In this document: positions 32,974-41,228 of the stretch, piece by piece | Position numbering within the stretch: the first letter of the stretch is position 1 | Layout: each line of letters starts with the position of its first letter | Source of the DNA: Joyebacterum sp964521425 | Lineage (GTDB): Bacteria > Joyebacterota > Joyebacteria > Joyebacterales > Joyebacteraceae | DNA: 64,000 nt | Assembly: GCA_964521425.1 (NCBI GenBank) | Contig: CAZFRO010000011.1 | Coordinates: 19,572 to 83,571, forward strand | Direction of reading: 5' to 3' | The notes under the pieces: generated by a model | The model's input: the letters and a program-made list of their open reading frames with translations, nothing else | What the model was told of the DNA's origin: nothing | Databases searched by the model: none | Made by a program: the position numbers and the translations under genes

Positions 32974-35900
32974 TTAGTCCGGCTCGATGCTCTTTCGGAT
33001 GGCCGCGAGCAGGTTGTTGAACTCGTACGGCTTCTGGAGGAACTGGTACCCGCGGTCGCGGATCTCTGTCCACTGTGACTTCTGGCCCGTGTAGCCGCTG
33101 CTGAGAAGGACGTTGATGTCCGGGGAGCGAGTCAGAAGCTCGTCCACAAGCGTGACCCCGCTCTTGCCGGGCAGAACAACGTCACTGAAGATGAGATCGA
33201 ATCTCCCTTCCTCCTGGTCGAACAGCTCAAGCGCCTGCTCAGCACTCTCGGCGGCAACGATGTCGTAGCCGCTGTCCTTGAGCGCGCCCACTGCGAAGTC
33301 CCTTACCAGAGGCTCGTCCTCCACGAGCAGGATGCGTTCTCCGCGTCCCGACTCCACGATCTTAAGCGAAGCCTCATCCGACGTATCATCGGGCCCGGCA
33401 TCCGTCGTCGGGATGTGAATGAGGAAAGTCGTGCCGTGGCCGACCTCCGTCTGAACCTGGATCCATCCCTCGTGCTGGCGGATGATGCCGTAGGCGCCGG
33501 CAAGGCCAAGACCCGTGCCCTCGCCGCGTCCCTTGGTTGTGAAGAAGGGCTCGAAGATCCTGTCCACGACCTCGGGGGGTATTCCGGATCCGGAGTCCGT
33601 AACCGAGATGCAGATGTACTCCCCGGATGAGCAATCACCCTTGGACGGACAATCGTTCTCGCCCACCTGGATACACTTGGCGCCCACGGTCAGACTTCCT
33701 CCGTGCGGCATCGCATCGCGCGCGTTGACGACCATGTTGATGAGCACCTGTTCGATCTGCCCGCCGTCCACCTTGATACAGGGGAGACCGTCGGCGATAT
33801 CCGTATGAAGCGCGATGTCCTCTCCGATGAGCCGCCTCATCATCTTCTCCAGGTCGGCGATGATGCCGCCTGCGTCCAGGATCTTGGACTCGAGCGGCTG
33901 CCTGCGGCTGAACGCAAGAAGCTGGCCCGTGAGGTTGGCTGCTCGGTCGGCGCCCTTCTTGACCTCGGTGATGTACGATCTGAGTGGGTTATCGTCCTCC
34001 ATCTTCGCAAGTGCGAGATCCGAGTACCCGGTGATGGCTGTGAGGAGATTGTTGAAATCGTGAGCGACACCTCCCGCGAGCCGTCCGACGGCCTCCATCT
34101 TCTGCGCCTGCAAGAGCTGCCCCTGAGCCTCGGAGAGTTCCGCCAGGCTCTTCTCGAGTTCACCGAGGGCATTGACCTTCCGCCACGATGCCGCTATCTG
34201 GTTCGCGAGCGCCGTGAGGATCGCCACATCGGCCCGTTTGAGATCGGGAGACAGCATCACCAGCGCGCCGAAGACCTCTCCCTCGGTGACAAGTGGGGCT
34301 GCGACGAGATGCTCGATCTTACCACGGTGACATGCATCCGGCGGGGACGTGGCTGCATCTCTGAATGAGTCTCCGACGACGCTTCGTCCATCCTCGACAA
34401 AGATGCTGCTCCCGTCGAGAAGCGTGGCCCTCGAGTCTGCCGGAATGAGCTCCGTGAGCGATTGCGCCTGGGCCGAGTCGTCCAGCATCAGGGCTCTGGT
34501 GCAGGTGTCCAGATCCAGGAGCGAGGCGGCAGCCGTGTCGAGAACCTGCTTGGGTGTGAGAGCGCGAGCCATGGCAAGCGCGGCCGAGTTCACGGCGTGG
34601 AGCAGCTTCTCAGCTCGTTTCCGGTCAGTGATGTCTCTCAGAATCCAGACGTATGAGTGCGGTTTGCCATCGGGATCTGTCATCGGTGAGACAGTCATCT
34701 CACAGTCGAATGTTGTTCCGTCCCGGTGTCTATTGACGTGGGTTCCGTGCCAGATGCCACCGGAGGTCACGGCCTTGATCATCGCCGCGTGGATCTTGGC
34801 AGCAGAAGGCTCCGCGCTGAGTGTGTCGGGAACCAGACCAAGAAGCTCATCGTGATCGTAGCCGTACGTCAGCTCGGCTGCACTGTTGACGTAGGTGATC
34901 CTGAACTCGAGGTCCGTCACCATGATGCCATCGGAGACCTGGGTCGGGATCGAACTGAGGAAGCGCAGCTGATCCTCGGCCCGCCGGCGTTCGATCGACG
35001 TTCCGATCTGTCCGGACACGAACTTGAGCATTGCCAGGTCGTCTTCATCGAACTCGTCCGGATTGTCATAGCTCTGGACCACGATCGCGCCGATGACCTC
35101 GCCTCGGGCGTGGAGCGGAACACCAAGCCAGATATCGCTGGGCGTGCCGATCATGTCGACCTCTCCGCGTGCCACCATTGCGTCGCCCGTCTCCTGGTCG
35201 AGCAGGAGGGCCCTGTCGTTGTGTATGACGTTGGCCGTGAGACTTCTCCCGGCCGGGAACGATCCGTAGATACCCTGGTCGTGCTGATCCAGGAAGTAGG
35301 GAAGGGCAATGGTGTCGGTGTCGCTGTCGTAGAGCGCTATGAAGAAGTTATCGGTGTTCAGGACCTTCCCCAGCTCCGTGTGGATCGTCTCGTAGAGCTC
35401 ATCCATGTCCTCAGTAGTGTGCGCGGCGCTCGCGACCACGTAGGCGACCTGCTGCATCGCCTCGGCGCGCCTCATCTCGGTGATATCCATGCCTGAACTC
35501 AAGGTCCCCGTGATGGTTCCATCTGCGCCGTATATCATCGTGTTGTGCCAGGCCACCGTCCGTGTGTTGCCCTTGGCCGTCACAATTTCGTTCTCGTAGT
35601 GCGCCACGGGCACGATATCGCCCGCCATGAGCAGTTTGAACGCCCCTCTTACCTCCTCGCGGGAGTCCTCCGGCACGAACCAGTCGAACCAGTTCTGCCC
35701 GATCACCTCGTCCTCGCTCGACTCCAGCATCTCGCAGCCGCGTGTGTTGATCATCGTGACCAGGCCATCGGGTCCCAGGGCCACGAATGCCGCCTCAGCG
35801 AGGTCCAGGTAGCCCTGGGCGCGATCGCGGGCGTGCTTCATCTTCTCGACGGCCTCGAATCGGAGAAGGGCCGCCGCCAGCATCTCCGCCGCCGCTGCTA

Positions 35901-36882
35901 TCGGTCCCATATCCTCCGGTGGAGGCGTCTTCATGGCGGAGGCCTGCTCGAACGAGAGAAAACCGATCACTTCAGCCGCGGAGTGAATGGGCACCATCAG
36001 CGCCGAGCGCACCCCCAGCATGTCGAGTGACCTCTGGTCGGTCGCAGCCTCTTCCGGGAGGTCTCTGACATCCTCGATGACGGCGTTTCTCCCGGCGAGG
36101 ATCTCGGACGTGCACCAGGGAAGCAGAGCGATGCTGAGATCCTGCTTGCTCCCGTCGGTTGCGGGTGAGTGATGGGGATTCCACTCGTGGGTCTTGTCTA
36201 TTCTGTCCTCCGCCCGGAATCTGTAGATGCCGGCGCGGTCGACGGAGAGGGCGGTCGCCAGGTTTCTGAGTATCTCTCCGATATCGACGGAGACATCCCG
36301 TACGAGAGCGCGGGAGAAATCCGCCACGGCGCGGTCGAGCGCCCGTCTGTGTTCGAGGGCATGTGCAGCGTCCGAATGCGCTCGGAGATCGGTTGCCGTC
36401 AGAGCTATGGCACACGGTCTGCCATCAGGGCTGGTCAGCACTCTTGCGTTCACGAGCATCGAGAAGAGCGAACCTGATCTGTGGACGTGTTGCACCACGA
36501 GTGCGCTGACACTGCCCCCTGCGGAGAGCGAGTCCAGCGCGTTCCGGGTCTGAGGCGGTTGGAACTCCGCTCGCAGCATTGAGATGCTCTTCCCTGCCAG
36601 TTCGCCGGGTTCGTACCCGTGCGCCTCGGCGAAGTAGTGGTTAATGTAGGTGATCGTGCCATGTGTGTCGGTGGCCACGAAGCCGTGGTTGGTCTGTTCG
36701 CTCATGGCCTCCATGGTCTCTGCGTTCAGCCCGATGCGTGAGCGCTGTCCGACGAAGTAGCTGAGCATGAGCCCGGTGCCGAGCGTGAAAGCAGTGAGAG
36801 TGAGGCGAAAGACCCAGCCAAGCGGGGTGATTCCAGTGATGACGGCCTGCATAAACGTGATGTCGTAGAAGGCAACGAGCAA
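32974..36882 (-). CDS. Hybrid PAS/GAF sensor histidine kinase with receiver domain (N-terminus interrupted by TAG)
   Basis: The readable frame gives 1302 residues: hydrophobic N-terminus (1-45), PAS (about 60-175), GAF (195-340), PAS (355-475), GAF (490-640), PAS (645-765), a divergent GAF (770-910), HisKA with GGVAHDFNNLLTAITGYSD (phospho-His near 945), HATPase_c (1035-1150, DSGSGIP and GLGLAGAYGII) and a C-terminal receiver (ILLVEDEPLVRDF, SDVVLPGKSG, QKPYEF). It is a multi-sensor hybrid kinase, probably for redox, light or metabolite cues; the ligand is unknown. The best start, ATG 36954 behind GGAGAGCAC, is in this same frame but is followed at codon 19 by TAG (36898-36900). The TTG at 36882 used here has no ribosome site. 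The gene may therefore be a recent pseudogene, read through, or miscalled at one base. Confidence 0.85.
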   Translation of the reverse strand: MLVAFYDITFMQAVITGITPLGWVFRLTLTAFTLGTGLMLSYFVGQRSRIGLNAETMEAMSEQTNHGFVATDTHGTITYINHYFAEAHGYEPGELAGKSISMLRAEFQPPQTRNALDSLSAGGSVSALVVQHVHRSGSLFSMLVNARVLTSPDGRPCAIALTATDLRAHSDAAHALEHRRALDRAVADFSRALVRDVSVDIGEILRNLATALSVDRAGIYRFRAEDRIDKTHEWNPHHSPATDGSKQDLSIALLPWCTSEILAGRNAVIEDVRDLPEEAATDQRSLDMLGVRSALMVPIHSAAEVIGFLSFEQASAMKTPPPEDMGPIAAAAEMLAAALLRFEAVEKMKHARDRAQGYLDLAEAAFVALGPDGLVTMINTRGCEMLESSEDEVIGQNWFDWFVPEDSREEVRGAFKLLMAGDIVPVAHYENEIVTAKGNTRTVAWHNTMIYGADGTITGTLSSGMDITEMRRAEAMQQVAYVVASAAHTTEDMDELYETIHTELGKVLNTDNFFIALYDSDTDTIALPYFLDQHDQGIYGSFPAGRSLTANVIHNDRALLLDQETGDAMVARGEVDMIGTPSDIWLGVPLHARGEVIGAIVVQSYDNPDEFDEDDLAMLKFVSGQIGTSIERRRAEDQLRFLSSIPTQVSDGIMVTDLEFRITYVNSAAELTYGYDHDELLGLVPDTLSAEPSAAKIHAAMIKAVTSGGIWHGTHVNRHRDGTTFDCEMTVSPMTDPDGKPHSYVWILRDITDRKRAEKLLHAVNSAALAMARALTPKQVLDTAAASLLDLDTCTRALMLDDSAQAQSLTELIPADSRATLLDGSSIFVEDGRSVVGDSFRDAATSPPDACHRGKIEHLVAAPLVTEGEVFGALVMLSPDLKRADVAILTALANQIAASWRKVNALGELEKSLAELSEAQGQLLQAQKMEAVGRLAGGVAHDFNNLLTAITGYSDLALAKMEDDNPLRSYITEVKKGADRAANLTGQLLAFSRRQPLESKILDAGGIIADLEKMMRRLIGEDIALHTDIADGLPCIKVDGGQIEQVLINMVVNARDAMPHGGSLTVGAKCIQVGENDCPSKGDCSSGEYICISVTDSGSGIPPEVVDRIFEPFFTTKGRGEGTGLGLAGAYGIIRQHEGWIQVQTEVGHGTTFLIHIPTTDAGPDDTSDEASLKIVESGRGERILLVEDEPLVRDFAVGALKDSGYDIVAAESAEQALELFDQEEGRFDLIFSDVVLPGKSGVTLVDELLTRSPDINVLLSSGYTGQKSQWTEIRDRGYQFLQKPYEFNNLLAAIRKSIEPD

Positions 36883-36900
36883 CGCAGAATGGGCGATCTA

Positions 36901-37262
36901 CAGCACAGCCGCGGAGCCCAGGCTCAGTAGCACGGTCCTCTGTCTTGCGCTCATGTGCTCTCCATCACAGGAATGGTCCTTGAATAGGGCACTCTACGAC
37001 ACTCGGGCGAGTCGCAGCAGGGCACCCTGCGCGCACCGTCCAATCGTCCCGGATTCGTAGTACTGTGGATGCACAAGTCGTACCAGTATCGAGCCACGCC
37101 GGGCCCTCAAGGTGGCGTCTGGTGTTGTATTTCCCCTTTGCCTGACGCCGGGGATTGTGGTAGCTTTCGCGTACACAAGCGGATTCGGTCGGGATCGCGC
37201 CTGGCGTGGCAAAGGGCACAAGGCACGGGGTCTGAAGGTGAACCCTATCCTGGAGGTGCAGG
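36901..37262. other. Divergent intergenic region between hybrid kinase and STAS gene
   Basis: It includes the interrupted kinase N-terminus (ATG 36954 to TAG 36898-36900, minus strand). Bases 36970-37262 contain no recognised gene. A weak plus-strand promoter (TTGCCT at 37138, 17 bases, TAGCTT at 37161) could serve the STAS gene. I found no good minus-strand promoter. Confidence 0.35.
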
Positions 37263-37598
37263 TTGAAGTTCAAGACCAAGATGGAGGGAGACGTCGCGGT
37301 CGTCCATATATCCGGAAACCTCATGGGTGGAGCGGAGAGCGACGACGTGAGAAATGAGATCAAGCGGTTGCTCGACGACGGGGGTCGCAAGTTCATCATT
37401 GATCTCAAAGGGGTGCCGTGGATCAACAGTACGGGACTGGGGACTCTCATGGCCATCTACACGAGTGTCCAGCGTGAAGAGGGTGCTCTCAAGCTGGCGC
37501 ACGTTTCAGACAGGATCCGGAGCCTCTTTATGATCACCAAACTCCTGACGATCTTCGATACTCATCCGACACAGCAGGAAGCATTGGACAGCTTCTGA
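37263..37598 (+). CDS. Anti-sigma factor antagonist (STAS domain)
   Basis: This 111-residue STAS protein matches SpoIIAA/RsbV-type anti-anti-sigma factors: VAVVHISGNLMGG, FIIDLKGVPWINSTGLGTLM and LKLAHVSDRIRSLFMIT. The phospho-acceptor serine lies in the canonical NSTG turn (about residue 58). It should alternate between binding an anti-sigma kinase when dephosphorylated and release when phosphorylated. The gene for such a kinase follows after 25 bases, so the two are a partner-switch pair. The start is TTG 37263 with GGAGG six bases upstream. No sigma factor gene is next to them. Confidence 0.88.
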   Translation: MKFKTKMEGDVAVVHISGNLMGGAESDDVRNEIKRLLDDGGRKFIIDLKGVPWINSTGLGTLMAIYTSVQREEGALKLAHVSDRIRSLFMITKLLTIFDTHPTQQEALDSF

Positions 37599-37623
37599 TC
37601 GAGGCCCCTGCCCGGGAGACCGG

Positions 37624-38046
37624 ATGTCTGAAGCAGCATCAGGAGTTGAGGAGCTCGTCCTCCCGAATGAACTGGATGTTCTGGGACAGGTGGACTCGCT
37701 GGCCGGCAAGTACGGGAAGTTGGCGGGTTTCGACGACGGTCCTCTCATGGAGATTGCGATCGCCGTTGTCGAGGCGGTGACCAACGCCGTCGTGCACGGA
37801 AACGACTTGAGTGAGACGACGCAAGTCATCGTCAGGTTTGAATGGTCACCGGGAACATTCAAGGTGATAGTTCACGATGAGGGGGGCGGTTTCGATCTCG
37901 ACAAGGTCTGCGATCCAACTGATCCCGAGAGATGCATGGGGACTTCGGGTCGCGGCATCTACATCATGCGCGAGGTGATGGACTCGGTGGTGTTCGAGAT
38001 GGGGAAGGGTACGGGTACGACCCTCACGCTTGAGAAGGCGGTCTGA
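37624..38046 (+). CDS. Anti-sigma regulatory factor, RsbW-like serine/threonine kinase
   Basis: The 140 residues form a GHKL-type ATPase: N-box VVEAVTNAVVHGN, G1 box VHDEGGGFD, and GTSGRGIYIMREVMD as the G2 region. These proteins phosphorylate the STAS partner and hold a sigma factor or another target. The preceding gene encodes the matching STAS antagonist with an intact serine. Cytoplasmic, no membrane segment. A strong terminator follows at 38092, so the pair forms a short operon. The target cannot be told from the sequence. Confidence 0.88.
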   Translation: MSEAASGVEELVLPNELDVLGQVDSLAGKYGKLAGFDDGPLMEIAIAVVEAVTNAVVHGNDLSETTQVIVRFEWSPGTFKVIVHDEGGGFDLDKVCDPTDPERCMGTSGRGIYIMREVMDSVVFEMGKGTGTTLTLEKAV

Positions 38047-38091
38047 CGGCACAGCAGCAGTCCAAGAGCGATATTCCAGAAGTGATACGAA

Positions 38092-38119
38092 GAAGGGGCC
38101 CTCGGATGAGGGCCCCTTC
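38092..38119. terminator. Terminator hairpin between rsbW-like gene and rpmB
   Basis: GAAGGGGCCCTC (38092-38103) and GAGGGCCCCTTC (38108-38119) are a perfect 12-bp inverted repeat with a GGAT loop, followed by CTGCATTTC. It stands between convergent genes and can act for both. Confidence 0.8.
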
Positions 38120-38140
38120 CTGCATTTCACTTCCCGCTCG

Positions 38141-38344
38141 TTAGGCAGCCGTTTTCCGGTACTTATCAATTGCGCCTGAGCGTATGCAGCTCGTGCAGAC
38201 GGACAGCTTCTTCGGGGTGCCGTCGATCACGACTTTCACCCGCTGCAGATTGGGGAGCCACCTGCGCTTCGTGACATTGTGCGCGTGGCTGACGTTGCTC
38301 CCTACCCGCGGGTGCTTTCCGCATATATCGCACTTACGTGACAT
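38141..38344 (-). CDS. rpmB: 50S ribosomal protein L28
   Basis: This 67-residue protein begins MSRKCDICGKHPRVGSNVSH, continues with NVTKRRWLPNLQ and VCTSCIRSGAI, and matches bacterial L28 with both CxxC pairs, i.e. the zinc-binding type. ATG 38344 follows GGAGGAAGAAC. The frame is open far upstream (to 39121), but that overlaps recG on the other strand and is not coding. Its promoter is divergent from that of recG. Confidence 0.95.
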   Translation of the reverse strand: MSRKCDICGKHPRVGSNVSHAHNVTKRRWLPNLQRVKVVIDGTPKKLSVCTSCIRSGAIDKYRKTAA

Positions 38345-38378
38345 GTTCTTCCTCCATCCGGATATCAGTCGAAACCCG

Positions 38379-38407
38379 AATCTAGCACAGGCCGTAATGC
38401 CCCGCAA
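38379..38407 (-). promoter_or_regulatory. Promoter for rpmB
   Basis: On the minus strand TTGCGG (38402-38407) is followed after 17 bases by TAGATT (38379-38384), about 35 bases before the rpmB ATG. Confidence 0.55.
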
Positions 38408-38434
38408 GCACTTTCCTGAGTTTGAGAGGGTGGC

Positions 38435-38463
38435 TTGACCCTCCCTGCCTGCTCGACTAGAAT
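38435..38463 (+). promoter_or_regulatory. Promoter for recG
   Basis: TTGACC (38435-38440), 17 bases, TAGAAT (38458-38463). Initiation would fall near 38470, which puts the first in-frame ATG of recG (38462) inside the -10 element and outside the transcript. Confidence 0.65.
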
Positions 38464-38467
38464 GCGG

Positions 38468-40594
38468 GTGTTCCGGAATCCTACCCAGGAGGGCATCATC
38501 GCCACCGAGACAACCATACTCTCGCCTGTAAGGTTCCTGAAGGGCGTAGGTCCGAAGTCCGCAGGAGTCCTTGCTAAGGCTGGTGTGGAGACCATAGAGG
38601 ACCTTTTCTACTACGTCCCACGGGCGTACACGGACTGGTCCGAGGTCTCCGAGGTGGATCGGCTCAGAGTCGGCGACAGGGTCACCGTGATCGTCAAGGT
38701 GCTCTCGTCCGACCTGAACAGATGGCGGGGTGGTCGCTCCGTATTCATGGCCGCGCTCGAGGACGATTCCGGCGCCATCTTCGCGCGATGGTACAACCAG
38801 CCCTACCTTAAGACGACCCTCACAAAAGGCTCCAGGATCGTTCTGAGCGGAGAGGTGCGATTCGACCGGCACGCCCGTCGGAAGGAGTTCATCAATCCTG
38901 CCTTTGAGCTGATGGGTGAGAAGGACGTGGCGGAACTCGTTCACGCGGGGAGGATAGTGCCTGAGTATTCGCAGACGGGTGGTATCTCCGGGAAGCGAAT
39001 CAGACGCATCATGAAGACCGCGCTCGACCGTCACCTTGACGAGGTCACGGAGCTCTTGCCTGCCTGGGTTGTGAAGAAGAGATCCCTGCCGGCCCGCAGA
39101 GATGCCTTTCGCGACGTCCACTTCGCGACGTCACTCGAGATTGCAGGGCGCGCCAGGATGCGGCTCGCCTACGAGGAGTTCTTTCTCTTCCAGGTCGTGG
39201 TTGCCGCGAGACGCAAGCGTCTCAAGACGCGGGAGTCAGGTGTCAAGGGATACACGTGGGATGAGCACGAACACGAGAGGTTCCTCGCGACGCTGCCGTT
39301 CGAGCTGACGGCAGCCCAGAACCGGGTCATTTCAGAGATCAGGACCGACATCGAGGAGCCCGGGACCATGAACCGTCTGCTTCAGGGCGACGTCGGTTCC
39401 GGGAAGACGGTTGTGGCTGCCGCAGCGATGCACCACGCCGTAGCAGCGGGTTTCCAGGTCGCGATCATGGCTCCCACAGAGATCCTCGCTGAGCAGCACT
39501 ACGCCAGCATCTCATCGCTCCTCGGCGCCCTCGGCAACAGGATCGTGCTCCTTCGTGGAGGAATGAAGGCCAAGGAGAGGGCAGAGGCGCTTGAGTCCAT
39601 ATCGACCGGGGCGGCAGCCGTGGTCGTGGGAACGCACGCCCTCATTCAGAAGGGCGTCGAGTTCCATCGTCTGGGGCTCGTGATCGTTGATGAGCAGCAC
39701 CGGTTCGGTGTCGCGCAGAGGGCGGCCCTGAGGAAGAAGGGCCGTTCGCCGGACGTGCTCGTCATGACGGCGACCCCGATACCGCGGACGCTTTCGCTTA
39801 CCGTCTATGGAGATCTCGACGTCTCGGTGATCGATGAGCTTCCACCTGGAAGGACGCCGGTCACAACTGCCGTTCGGGACGAGTCAAGCCGCGGGCGAGT
39901 CTACGACTTCCTCCGGTCACAGGTGGAAGATGGCCGCCAGGTCTTCATCGTTTACCCGCTTGTCGAGGAGTCGGACAAGATCGAACTCGCGGCCGCTACT
40001 AAGATGCACGAGGAACTGAACCAGAAGGTCTTTCCTGATATCGCCATCGGGCTCGTGCACGGACGGATGAATGCCGAGGACAAGGCGAGTGTCATGAACG
40101 CCTTCTCCTCGGGTGAGATCAGCATTCTCGTTTCCACGACGGTCGTAGAGGTGGGTGTCGATATTCCCAACGCGACGGTCATGGTCATAGAGCACTCCGA
40201 GCGGTTCGGGCTGGCGCAGCTTCATCAGCTCAGGGGACGTGTGGGACGCGGAGAGCACCGTTCATACTGCATTCTCATGGTCGGTCGCAGCGCCTCGGAC
40301 GAAGCGAGGGAACGGATCCAGGTGCTGGCGGATACTTCTGACGGCTTCGTCATCGCGGAGCGAGATCTCAAACTCCGGGGCCCCGGGGAGTTCATGGGGG
40401 TGAGGCAGCACGGGATCCCGAAGTTCGCGGTCGCCGATCTTGCAATGGACATGCGGCTTCTTGTCAATGCACGGGAGGACGCATTCGAGCTTCTGGAGAA
40501 GGACGGCGCGCTCGAGGAGCCTGCGAGCCGTGCGGTCGTGGACGCCATCAAGCGTAGATTCAAGGGCCGGGGTGCGCTGATAGATGTGGGCTAG
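38468..40594 (+). CDS. recG: ATP-dependent DNA helicase RecG
   Basis: RecG is a superfamily 2 helicase that remodels stalled replication forks and branched DNA. The domains are the wedge/OB region (LKGVGPKSAGVLAKAGV at the start, then to about residue 260), helicase domain 1 with Walker A GDVGSGKTVVAA, DEQHRFG and MTATPIPRTLSLT, and domain 2 with LRGRVGRGEHRSYC and GPGEFMGVRQHG. Full length is about 700 residues, as in other RecG proteins. The start is uncertain. ATG 38462 lies in the -10 box. GTG 38468 is at the predicted transcript start. The only strong ribosome site, AGGAGGG at 38487-38493, is followed by ATC codons at 38495 and 38498, which would give a 698-residue protein. Confidence 0.93.
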   Translation: MFRNPTQEGIIATETTILSPVRFLKGVGPKSAGVLAKAGVETIEDLFYYVPRAYTDWSEVSEVDRLRVGDRVTVIVKVLSSDLNRWRGGRSVFMAALEDDSGAIFARWYNQPYLKTTLTKGSRIVLSGEVRFDRHARRKEFINPAFELMGEKDVAELVHAGRIVPEYSQTGGISGKRIRRIMKTALDRHLDEVTELLPAWVVKKRSLPARRDAFRDVHFATSLEIAGRARMRLAYEEFFLFQVVVAARRKRLKTRESGVKGYTWDEHEHERFLATLPFELTAAQNRVISEIRTDIEEPGTMNRLLQGDVGSGKTVVAAAAMHHAVAAGFQVAIMAPTEILAEQHYASISSLLGALGNRIVLLRGGMKAKERAEALESISTGAAAVVVGTHALIQKGVEFHRLGLVIVDEQHRFGVAQRAALRKKGRSPDVLVMTATPIPRTLSLTVYGDLDVSVIDELPPGRTPVTTAVRDESSRGRVYDFLRSQVEDGRQVFIVYPLVEESDKIELAAATKMHEELNQKVFPDIAIGLVHGRMNAEDKASVMNAFSSGEISILVSTTVVEVGVDIPNATVMVIEHSERFGLAQLHQLRGRVGRGEHRSYCILMVGRSASDEARERIQVLADTSDGFVIAERDLKLRGPGEFMGVRQHGIPKFAVADLAMDMRLLVNAREDAFELLEKDGALEEPASRAVVDAIKRRFKGRGALIDVG

Positions 40595-40646
40595 GGGCGT
40601 GCGCTCAAGCGGCGTTGGAACGTGAGATGAGCACGGAGGAGTTCAG

Positions 40647-41210
40647 GTGGAGGGAGCAAGGAAGATGACAAGAGACGAGTGCGTTTCAGTGCTCAAGGAG
40701 AACTGCGGGAACAAGAATCTCCTGAAGCACATGTTCGCTACTGAGGCCGTCATGAAGGGGCTCGCAGAGCGGCTCGGAGAGGACGCCGAGTCGTGGGGAA
40801 TGGCCGGGCTCATGCATGATCTCGATGTCGAGGAGACCGCCGACACGCCGGAGACGCACGGCCTGATATCGGCCGAGAAGCTCGAGAAGATGGGCTTCTC
40901 GGATGGAATCGTCCATGCGGTCAAGGCGCACAACAGCCACGTGCCGCGGGAGAGCGCCATGGATCGGGGGCTCTACGCTGGTGATCCCGTCACGGGGCTC
41001 ATTGTCGCGGCCACGCTCATGCATCCGGAGAAGAAGTTGGCGCTCGTTGATGTCCCGTTCGTCATGCGGCGCTACAAGGAAAAGCGCTTCGCCGCCGGCG
41101 CGAGTCGTGAGCAGATGGAGACTGTGCGTGAGCTGGGTATCGAGCTTGAGGAGTTCATCGGTATCGCGCTTCTGGCGATGCAGGGGATAAGCGACGAGCT
41201 TGGTCTCTAG
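40647..41210 (+). CDS. HD-domain (HDIG-type) predicted phosphohydrolase
   Basis: The 187 residues show the HD metal-site pattern: HMFATEAVM with the first His, GLMHDLDVEE with the His-Asp pair, then THGLISAEKL and KAHNSH. Small single-domain proteins of this kind are usually metal-dependent phosphohydrolases on nucleotides or related phosphates, but the substrate is not known. There is no membrane segment. The start GTG 40647 has GGAGGA seven bases upstream; ATG 40665 is a less likely alternative. It follows recG by 52 bases and is convergent with the M23 peptidase gene, with only 18 bases between. Confidence 0.8.
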   Translation: MEGARKMTRDECVSVLKENCGNKNLLKHMFATEAVMKGLAERLGEDAESWGMAGLMHDLDVEETADTPETHGLISAEKLEKMGFSDGIVHAVKAHNSHVPRESAMDRGLYAGDPVTGLIVAATLMHPEKKLALVDVPFVMRRYKEKRFAAGASREQMETVRELGIELEEFIGIALLAMQGISDELGL

Positions 41211-41228
41211 CGGTCTTGCTTGTGGCAG

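Noticed and set aside
33703..36030. Several long plus-strand frames opposite the hybrid kinase
   Set aside because: They mirror the kinase codon pattern of a GC-rich genome and show no domains, starts or ribosome sites.
38345..39121. Minus-strand extension of rpmB to about 326 residues
   Set aside because: It is the mirror of recG coding sequence; L28 starts at 38344 with a clear ribosome site and its own promoter follows.
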